DNA of 40,869 nucleotides, taken from positions 1 to 40,869 of the forward strand of contig MU835224.1 of assembly GCA_029204225.1 (NCBI GenBank), given 5' to 3'. Of the stretch, positions 33,540 through 40,869 are shown piece by piece. A program made the position numbers and the translations under genes. Origin of the DNA: Diphasiastrum complanatum (taxonomy: Eukaryota > Streptophyta > Lycopodiopsida > Lycopodiales > Lycopodiaceae). The notes under the pieces are model-generated. The model was not told the origin of the DNA. It did not search any database and saw only the letters and a list, made by a program, of their open reading frames with translations. The first letter of the stretch is position 1. Each line of letters starts with the position of its first letter.

Positions 33540-34762
33540 GGATTTTCAAAGAACTGTTCAAGATCGCAAATACATTCCTTGCAAGCACTTGTACTATCTC
33601 TTTTCTGAAGCTAAAAGGCTTGGACACAGGTAAACACATGTTCATTCTCCAACCGGTATTAACTTGCCAAGAGTTGTTTCATGTCATTTCCACACCAACA
33701 ATGTTACCAATACATTAATGTGCATGATAAAAATTCGGTGTTCCTAAGTGAAACATCAAATGTCAGAAATGACTTTTTCTTGTTCAGTGAAAAGGAGATT
33801 TAAGAGTATGGATATGATCAATTTTATTGTCGAGTATAGTCATATGTCTTGCAATGTTATTCATAATGTGACAATTTTAAAATAGCATTTTGTGGTTGTC
33901 TCTACCATTGTTTTCTATGAACTTCTCGCGTGTGTTACATGTGTTGAAGGAAGTGATGGTCATTATTTTTGGGTGTGCATTATTCAATCACATTTCAATT
34001 ATAGCAGATTATGGATGCCTTGGCAAAGTAAGGCAATCCTTATAAGCAGTTTTGTAAGTATTGAAATTGCCTTAAAAGCCTGTATATTATGGCCAATCAA
34101 CTATTGAAGCCTAACAAGTCATAATTATTGAAGCCTAGCAATCGGTAACATATTTTACATAGTCTAGAGCCTATACTTGAATATGTTAATCGTGGATTTC
34201 ACACCTTGACTATATGGCACTGTGCTATCTTGCCCTACTACCCCCTAGAGCTCCCTATGTTAAAAGTCAAATAGCTACAAAAAACAGCTAACATATGTAA
34301 GAAGCATAGTTTTGAAGTGAATTAAACTAGAAAGAAACTATCACGACTCCAAAGTAGTCATTCTTTGCAGATCACCACATCTTAGTACTTTAACTCATCA
34401 ACCAACCTCTCAAGAATCACAGGAGATTATGTAATAATTGGCAAATGCTTTTACTTTCTCATAACAAATCCTTCTACTTTCAAAATACCAAGGCCAGATT
34501 CTCAAGATGCCCATTTGTCTTGTTGTCATTATAATGCTACTGACTCAGCCCATTGCTACTTTTATGAACGAAAGTGAAAGATTCTGACCGTCTGTGTTCC
34601 CTTGGTAGCAGACATATTGTCCAATTGTGCCTGCTTCTTGTAGCATCAGCTGCAATGGATGATAGTTTTCAAAAAGCATCTTATATCACCCCATTCTTTG
34701 GATGTAAATGCTGACAACCTCCAGGCTAGTCTCAGCTGACTTTCAAACTCTGCATCAAACTT
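33540..34762. other. No recognisable gene
   Basis: AT-rich sequence between the truncated copia element and the exchanger gene's stop codon. A 71-codon open frame at 33892-34107 is unrecognised. The part next to 34762 is the likely 3' untranslated region of the exchanger gene. Confidence 0.4.
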
Positions 34763-35012
34763 TCAGTGCCATCCATAACCATAATCAAGGATAGCAACTA
34801 TGGCAATGGATATTGGATACAAAGCCAAAGCTACAGCAGCAAGCCAAAGACGGAATGTAGTTCGAGCACCAGCTAGCAGCCCCATAACAATGATGACAAC
34901 AGAAATCACTGTTACTTCAGAGGAAAAAATCCCACACTAAACCGCGAGCAGCAACAATTGCCAAAAATATTCCCAGGCACAATGTATTGTTCAGAGTAAC
35001 AGCTCCATAAAT
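34763..35012 (-). CDS. NCL-like last exon: C-terminal membrane helices
   Basis: IYGAVTLNNTLCLGIFLAIV, then ISVVIIVMGLLAGARTTFRL and LALYPISIAIVAILDYGYGW before the stop. These form the last helices of the second Na_Ca_ex domain. At 34924-34929 a run of six A on the plus strand, where five would keep the frame, breaks the WDFSSEV-type stretch. Acceptor TTTTTCCAG precedes 35012. Confidence 0.85.
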
Positions 35013-38000
35013 CTGGAAAAAGGAATCCAGGTTGCTTGTCAGACAAAATTGTCAATTAAAACTGGCATACTTGTGGCTTTGTACTATGCTGCAAGAAGAA
35101 AGACAAATTATACTTGGAGATGTCAAGGTTGAAGAACCCACCTGGGAGTAGGTCATTGATATATTTCGCTTCCTCTTTCGAGAGGCAAACATTAAAGATG
35201 ATATGGCTTCACTGGAGTTGGTAGCCAATGGTGTTGCCACGAAGGATATAAAGAACGAAGGGATTCCTGATGCCTGAGAAAAATTGCTGATAGCTTCTAC
35301 TAGAGGGTCTGCAAAGATACCAGCTAATACTGCGCCACCTAGAATTAGAAATACGGCTTGGGTAATGATCTGTCCTTTGGTAGGTTGGTTAGCCTCTTCC
35401 TCGTCGTCGTTGTCCTCTGCCTGATCCTCCAATAAGGCACTCAACGAAGTTCGAGCATTCTAGAGCAGATTTAAAACTTAATTCAGTTCAAAAAGACGTT
35501 CAATGTGACAGTAAATATACAATAATTCATGAATTTTCAAAAACAACAAAGGACTGGAACTGATTGAATCGTATCATTTAGGAACAGCAAATCAAAAAAG
35601 TCTCCGTAAAATGTTGTGGAGAAAGACGGGGCCAACCTGTGCTTCTGCATCCCAGTATTCTGGTTTAGAGTGTTTGTAGTGACCATTAAACGTGCGGGCA
35701 TGAAGTTTAAACCCTTTAATCCATTTGATGAAGCCTTGAACAAACTCTTTTTGGGAAATCTGCCCATCTTGAGAGAGATCAAACTCGTTCATCCAGTTTT
35801 GTACTTCATCATGTTCAGGTAAATACCCATCATAGTTGATGCCAAGACCCACTATGAGTCCTTTCAGCTCTTTCTCACACAACTGATTGTCATTATCTAG
35901 GTCAAAGAAGCCAAATAACCTGCCAAACACAAAATTAGTGTCCCAATTCCAGCTGCAATGCCAAAGTTCTTAAAAAGGCTTGAGAATCATTTTGTTTCGA
36001 TCTTCCAGGTTAATGTGTACTTGGTTGTAGCTATGAAACCCTCTAAGAAGCTTTACGTATAAAAAAACATTGAAAAAATTAAACCTGATTAAAAAGCATT
36101 AAAGCTAAGGTCAGACCAAAAGCTAACGTGGGTCGTGAACTGTACATTAAAAAACCACTTGCAATCTAAACGTCTACACTCAATACGATGAGTGAAATAA
36201 AGGAAAATGAAAAACAAAGAACAAAGAAAGTGCTGAAGTACATACACACTGTTATCGTTGATCATAAAAAATGCTTGTATAGCATAAAAGGGAGATAGTC
36301 TAAACGCAAAGTAGAAGTGGGATGCTAAAGTTTCACTGACCAAACATATAATGCTGAATAACTTACCCCTTGTATTCACTTCTAGGTAAGTGAACAGACC
36401 AGTATCGCTGGCAGCATCCTATTCATGTTACATATTATATTAAAAAGTATTAAATACAAATTCAATATATATGCTAAGAAAGGAATTGGCTGACACAATA
36501 TGATTTGAAGGCGTGATTCTTAGTAGACATGAAAATATGCAAGAAGCACATCTCTCAGAAAAGGCCCTCATATTGTTACAATGGTTCAGGTCCCCACAAG
36601 TTTCATTAATGCAAAAGTTAAATCTACATAGCATCTCCAGACTTTAGTTAATTCACAAAAATATTCTCCCTTACTGAATTCACCGGCCAAAGTTTTCTCA
36701 CATAGAGACATTGTGCTTCCAGACTCAGATGAAAGATTTCTGTAATAAATGGCACTGACACTCCGAATTGCACACAGACGCAAAAGCATAAATCCATTAT
36801 ATGCTCATGGAAAATACACACACACACACACACACATCTATATATATATATTCAAGGAATCGGATGGCGGACGCGAACGCGCGTCGGACACGCGTTCGCG
36901 TTCGCGTCCGGACGCGCCAGGGTGCGTCCGCGTCCCCAAACGCGTCAGGTTTTTTTTTTATTTTTTTTGATGTTTTTAGAGTAAAAAAAAATTTTTAAAA
37001 AAAAGAAAAATTAAGAACGCGTCCGGGTCCGGATGCCGGACGTGGGATTGCCTGCGTCCGGCCCGTACGCGCATGTCTGATATATATATATATATATCTA
37101 TCTATCTATATATTTACACTCTAAAGCCAGCTGAACATTTCCTTACTTTACAAGAAATTCTTCATTGGGAAGGCCATTTTCCAGAAAAAGACTTCCCATA
37201 TCCTTCCCCTCCAAATTGAGCTGCTCTGTGCACTGCATGCGACCTTCGAAATCGATGCCTTGCTAGAAATGTTCTTCGCTGCTGAATCCATGGTGAAATC
37301 ACCTGCACGATTGTACTCAGAGCTGTCAAATAGTATGACTCAAAACCTCCGCCTGCACTGACTGGAAATCAAGATATTCAATGAACCTAAGGAGACAAAA
37401 GGGCCACTTCCACCATAGTATCTAGAAGCACTAGATAATCTCGCAGACTCTTCTGAATGAGCTAGAAATACAACCAAATTGACCAAAAAGCAAAGTAATA
37501 CACAGCATCAAAAGATCAAAGATATCAAGATCAAACCCTCAAGGATAGAGGAAGTAAGATCTTAGTAGGCACACAGAATTTTAGCTTCGTAAAAGACCAA
37601 GTGAAGCTTACTAGGTGAGTTGCAAGAGATCCCAGCACATTTGAAAACACTGATAAAAAAATCCACATATCTTGCAACCAAATGGCCCTGCTACATAAAT
37701 AGCCTAATAGGTATATTTCATGTTTTGAACTTTCTGCTTTGAGAAAGTCATCCAGTTTTCTTATCTGAAAAGCCTTGCCTCCTTAGGGTATCATGGCCTG
37801 GGCAAGGTAGCACAAAGAAAACCAATAAATATTTCATAACTTAAAAATCTGCTGCAGATTGCTTGCTAGATTTTTCCACTATGAACTGCTTGAAGATCCC
37901 ATCTAGTTTCCAGTTTATCTACGCTCCTCATAGACCAATGGCTCATTATTGAAATTTTGTGCTTTTTTATGCATCCCTGAAGGCCCTTAGAGGTATCCTA

Positions 38001-38320
38001 CAAAAGCCCTAAATCCCCAAAGTAAATTTAAAAATCTAAAATTTTATTGTATATAATAAAACTGTTTTTGTTGGCCTTGTTCCGAAACGAAATGGGTCCC
38101 GTTCTAGAAAAGGCAACTATGCTTGAAACTAGGTTGTATGTGCAACATATCATGGAAAAAGACATCTACGTGGACCATGGCTCCACACTTCTCATCAGTG
38201 GTCATTTAAACTGTATGCTTCGGAGCCTTGGATATTTGACCAAGCTTACCTTACTGCGAATTTCTTCGAGGTTGTGCATTGTATGGACAATCCAACCTTC
38301 TAGGTCCAATTGTATCTTCA
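34763..38320 (-). CDS. NCL-like EF-hand Na+/Ca2+ exchanger, 3' half of gene
   Basis: Spliced minus-strand gene. Exons in order of transcription: a tentative 38320-38250, then 37262-37147, 35919-35637, 35459-35142 and 35012-34763 (stop TGA). The protein has two EF-hand loops followed by a Na_Ca_ex membrane domain, the layout of plant NCL proteins, which move Ca2+ and Na+ across membranes. The N-terminal exchanger half is not seen; it lies beyond the window or was lost. Splice phases agree at every listed junction. One frameshift lies in the last exon, so the copy may be damaged or the base call wrong. This is the only clear single-copy housekeeping-type gene here. Confidence 0.85.
35142..35459 (-). 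CDS. NCL-like exon: second exchanger domain core
   Basis: Starts NARTSLSALLEDQAEDNDDE (acidic linker), then ITQAVFLILGGAVLAGIFAD, PLVEAISNFSQASGIPSFF, ISFVATPLATNSSEAISSLM and ISMTYSQ. The PLATNSSE stretch is the alpha-repeat motif that forms the ion-binding site in this family. Donor CAG|GTGGGT, acceptor CTCTAG. Confidence 0.92.
35637..35919 (-). CDS. NCL-like exon: paired EF-hands
   Basis: LFGFFDLDNDNQLCEKELKG contains a canonical EF loop (DLDNDNQLCEKE), and NEFDLSQDGQISQKEFVQGF a second (DLSQDGQISQKE). Both have acidic residues at loop positions 1 and 12, so they should bind Ca2+. After them comes FIKWIKGFKLHAR, the cytosolic helix. Acceptor TTTGGCAG, donor CACAG|GTTGGC. Confidence 0.92.
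36818..36860. repeat. (CA)n and (TA)n microsatellites
   Basis: ACACACACACAC followed by ATCTATATATATATAT next to the GC-rich palindrome. A matching TATATATATATA run lies on its other side at about 37081-37097. Confidence 0.85.
36855..37095. repeat. GC-rich palindromic insert in an intron
   Basis: A CG-dense island between TATATATA runs, in otherwise AT-rich intron sequence. It contains a perfect 14-base hairpin, CGGACGCGAACGCG (36868-36881) and CGCGTTCGCGTCCG (36897-36910). A second CG-rich arm at 37015-37075 (ACGCGTCCGGGTCCGGATGC, CGTCCGGCCCGTACGCGC) is partly complementary to the first. An A/T homopolymer core lies between. It could be a short inverted-repeat transposon. Confidence 0.6.
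37147..37262 (-). CDS. NCL-like exon before the EF-hands
   Basis: QGIDFEGRMQCTEQLNLEGK then MGSLFLENGLPNEEFLVK. It ends AAA|GTAAGG and joins the EF-hand exon in phase to give ...EEFLVKLFGFFDLD. ENGLPNEEF..LF resembles the segment just before EF-hand 1 in NCL proteins. Acceptor TTTCTAG. The 1.2-kb intron after it contains the GC-rich palindrome. Confidence 0.75.
37263..38249 (-). other. Presumed intron of the NCL-like gene
   Basis: About 990 bases without recognisable coding sequence on either strand. A small plus-strand open frame at 38047-38343 is a shadow overlapping the candidate exon. Confidence 0.4.
38250..38320 (-). CDS. Candidate upstream NCL-like exon
   Basis: IQLDLEGWIVHTMHNLEEIR ends with a strong donor (AAG|GTAAGC at 38249-38244) in phase 0, matching the phase-0 start of the exon at 37262. 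The composition suits a cytosolic helix. The 5' limit is uncertain (acceptor-like TTTTGAAG or a longer exon). I cannot confirm it by homology. Confidence 0.35.
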
Positions 38321-38538
38321 AAAGCAACAGAAAAAATTGCTAGCAAACTGACCATCCATCCATAAGCTCTAAGTGGTCTCACCCATGAGGATGATATCAT
38401 ATTGTTGATCAGCTTTGTCGCATGCCACAATGACATTAGAAATCGACAGATAATATGATAAGATGAGGGCTGAGACAAAATCTATCTATCAGGCTAAAAA
38501 TAGTTTTGCTTTCCTTAGAGACATAGAACCCACGGTTC

Positions 38539-38587
38539 CACGGTTCCTTGAACCGTGATAATTAATTTATTTATTTATTTATTTATT
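38539..38587. repeat. Short hairpin and (TTTA)n tract
   Basis: CACGGTTC-CTT-GAACCGTG at 38539-38557 is a perfect 8-base inverted repeat. It is followed by an ATTT repeat at 38562-38587 and a run of seven C. A partial direct copy, CCCACGGTTCCA, precedes the hairpin. Confidence 0.75.
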
Positions 38588-38639
38588 CCCCCCCAAAAAC
38601 CCTCAATGCTCGTTTTGTCCCTCATTTCACATTTGTTTT

Positions 38640-39079
38640 GGTAGAAATTGAGAGAGAGGGCGCTTTGGTTTGAGAGAGAGGTCTGCTCAGATTGATGAGA
38701 GAGAAGAGGGCAGGGTAGAGAGATTTGTAGTGGCCTCTGTAGAGAGATAAAATTAGGGTTTAGTTGTAGGTGTGCTTTTTTTGGTCAAAAATCAGGTTTT
38801 TTGACATTCCCTCATGCAAATAGGTCTATTTTTAGGGACTAGGCATTTTGGATCATAGAGAGAGATTGGGACAGTCTAGAGAGAGACTTTACCAGCCTAT
38901 CTAGAGAGATAATGTTAGGGTTTAGGGTCTAGGTTAATATTCGGAGCAAAAAAACAGGTGGGAGGGCATATCCACTTATCCAGGACCGGTTTCCTCTGAC
39001 TGAACGGTAACTCATTGTTTTTTCTTGGACTTCTTCTGTACTTCACTTCCGTACTTCCTATTTCCTATACCGTCTCACA
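38640..39079. other. GAGAGA-rich, telo-box-containing stretch
   Basis: Repeated segments TAGAGAGATAAAATTAGGGT (about 38738) and TAGAGAGATAATGTTAGGGT (about 38903) mark an imperfect duplication of roughly 165 bases. TTAGGGTTTAGGGT near 38916 is two plant telomere-type units. No gene seen. It could be the leader of a lost gene or promoter sequence. Confidence 0.5.
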
Positions 39080-39570
39080 CCATGCCTGCTGGAGAGATCA
39101 CCGTTGTTGGAGCAGACAAAGACTCATCTCAAAATGACATGGACACCGGAATGTGAAGCAGCATTCCAAGAACTAAAGCGACGGATCACTCAAGAACCCA
39201 TTTTTGCCCTACCGAACTTTAGCAAATCATTCGAAATACATACATATGCGTCAAACTTTGCTATTGGGGCCGTGTTGATGCAAGAGGGAAAACCAGTTGC
39301 ATATTTTTCAAAGAATAAAGTGATGTAGAACAATGTTGGCCAACTCACGAGAAAGAAATGGTTGCAGTCGTACAAGCAGTGGAGCATTGAATACATTATG
39401 TGGCAGGAAAGCCCTTTAGGCGTTCACTGACAACGTATCACTTAAGTACTTCTCATCCCAAGGTATGCTCACGCCAAAGCAGATGCGATGGCAAAACTTT
39501 CTCTCGAAATTCAATATAGACATTCTACATATGGCGGGAAAGAATAATGTGGTGCACTCAGTAGACAGGA
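39080..39570 (+). pseudogene. Ty3/gypsy RNase H region
   Basis: TWTPECEAAFQELKRRITQE, IFALPNFSKSFEIHTYASNF, AIGAVLMQEGKPVAYFS: the end of reverse transcriptase and the start of RNase H, with the first catalytic Asp (HTDAS) changed to Tyr. After a frame break near 39328, DNVSLKYFSSQ, LTPKQMRWQNFLSKFNIDIL and MAGKNNVV continue to about 39560. RNase H degrades the RNA template. It starts abruptly at 39080, so the 5' part of the element is missing. Confidence 0.88.
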
Positions 39571-39574
39571 GCAC

Positions 39575-40869
39575 TTGATGGCGACGGTTTCAACCCAGGC
39601 GACCAGTCTACTCCAAGAAATCAAAGAGAACTATGGTGTAGATGCGTTGGCTAAGAAACTAATGATCGAATTCCAGCTGGGAAAGCCTTGTAAACATTTC
39701 ATTTGGAAAGACCAAATGGTTGTTTATAAACAACGCAGAGTATATGTTCCAGACAACATCAACTTGAAGAAGAAAATCTTGAGGGAGCATCATGACGTAC
39801 TAGCCGCTGGACATCCAGGGGTGAATCGCATGTATGAACTCCTCAAGAGAGGCTTCTATTGGCCAGATATGTGGGTAGACGTTGAATCCTATATGCAAAC
39901 ATGTCCTACATGTCAACAAGTGAAGGTGGAACCGCTAGCCCCAGCAGGGCTACTCCAGCCATTACCAGTGCCAGCATACCCTTGGGACTCAGTGAGCATG
40001 GATTTTATTGTTCAACTACACGTTGCCAGGGTTTCGACTCAATTTATGTGGTGGTTGACCGTTTTCAAAACAAGCTCACCTTGTACCAACTAAAAGTTCA
40101 GTGACAGCTGAAAGAAGTGGCGAGGTTATTTTTCAAATGTGTCTTCAAATACCATGGCCTACCTAGAACGATTATTTCTGACCGAGACACCAAGTTCGTC
40201 GGAAAGTTTTGGACTTGCTTATTTCACCTCGTGGGAACTGGACTGAATTTCAGCACTGCTATCACCCTCAAACAGATGGGCAAACGGAACCAGTCAATCG
40301 ACAGATTGAACAATATTTACGAAATTATGTTGCTTGGGACCAATCCGATTGGTCAACTACTTGGATATTCTCGAGTTTGCACATAACAACCAAGTGAACA
40401 GATCTACTGGACAGGCACCCTTCGAGATAAGCAATGGTCAGCTATCGATTGTTCCAAGCTCTTTTCTTACAAGTGTGCAAGAAACCCCAGTACCCACTGT
40501 GGAGGAATTCATCAATGAGTGGCACACAAAGCTGAAAGAGGTGAAGTCATTTTTAGAGCATCCAAAAAAGTATGGCAGCTGACGTGAACCCACATCGACG
40601 AGAACTGGAATTTGAGGAAGGTGATCAAGTATGCTGTACACAAAGAACATTGCGTTACCAAAAGGTTTCTCTCATAAGTTCGTTCGACCTTATGCGGGAC
40701 CATATCATGTCACCAAGAAGATCAATCCAGTGGCTTACCGATTGGCGCTGCCATCCAGCTTGGATATACACAATGTGTTTCATATCTCATTACTCAAACT
40801 GTACAAACCAGATGAGCGATTTGATCGGCAACACGAACTTCTCACCCACCAACGACACTTGATGATACA
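39575..40869 (+). pseudogene. Ty3/gypsy integrase, cut by the window end
   Basis: Zinc-binding domain: LREHHDVLAAGHPGVNRMYE, RGFYWPDMWVDVESYM and CPTCQQVK, complete H-H-C-C. The core starts with PWDSVSMDFI, then (other frame) [18 protein letters not shown] and [19 protein letters not shown], then [17 protein letters not shown]. The C-terminal GPY/F module follows: VRPYAGPYHVTKKINPVAYR and IHNVFHISLLKLYKP. Frame changes near 40080, 40260, 40390 and 40640. It is a different family from the gypsy fragment at 1-1030. Confidence 0.9.

Noticed and set aside
36368-36419. 52-base candidate exon of the exchanger gene bounded by AG and GT
   Set aside because: Including it brings a stop or breaks the phase; direct splicing of 37147 to 35919 gives an uninterrupted EF-hand frame.
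36749-36998. Open frames with Thr-His and Arg-rich runs
   Set aside because: Products of the (CA)n, (TA)n and CG-rich palindrome sequences in the intron.
38916-38932. Interstitial telomere
   Set aside because: Only two TTTAGGG-type units; better called a telo-box.

Overview
This is nuclear DNA from a land plant with a large, repeat-filled genome. The evidence is spliced genes with GT-AG introns, an NCL-type EF-hand cation exchanger, plant Ty1/copia and Ty3/gypsy elements primed by initiator-Met tRNA, long (CT)n/(GA)n tracts and G-box-rich promoters. I cannot fix the lineage from sequence alone; the dense, decayed copia load would suit a fern, lycophyte or gymnosperm. No bacterial, organellar or CRISPR features are seen.

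Layout. 1-2.0 kb: minus-strand remains of a gypsy integrase and a copia gag-protease. 2.0-5.4 kb: a plus-strand copia element (LTR, primer-binding site, gag, protease, integrase) cut by a 330-bp inverted-repeat element. 5.49-9.71 kb: a copia-derived element with two similar LTR-like direct repeats that keeps gag and protease, but whose integrase and polymerase region is replaced by unrecognised coding-like sequence. 9.7-17.1 kb: AT-rich sequence with small repeats, a C28 tract, a gag-like ruin on the minus strand and two complementary microsatellites. 17.1-22.2 kb: the most unusual part, described below. 22.4-27.1 kb: a minus-strand copia element with its 5' LTR. 27.2-29.5 kb: a plus-strand copia fragment. 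29.8-33.5 kb: a minus-strand copia element with its 3' LTR. 34.8-38.3 kb: the 3' half of an NCL-like Na+/Ca2+ exchanger gene on the minus strand. 39.1 kb to the end: a plus-strand gypsy RNase H-integrase.

The 17.1-22.2 kb block holds two convergent spliced genes. The plus-strand gene starts behind a TATA box and eight G-boxes. It encodes a divergent histone H3-like fold with a long C-terminal tail, followed directly, apparently in the same unit, by a Ulp1/SENP-type (C48) cysteine protease domain on four exons with clean splice sites. The minus-strand gene (about 1.4 kb, three exons) is unrecognised; its C-terminal part might be a ubiquitin-like fold. The promoter of the first gene sits in a tandem duplication whose units carry inverted copies of its own 5' leader. 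Both genes have frame breaks, so they are either recent pseudogenes or affected by residual assembly indels.

Frame breaks also occur in the NCL gene and in all retroelements. All calls come from reading the sequence; no database search was possible. Junction coordinates of decayed elements are good to about 10-50 bases.
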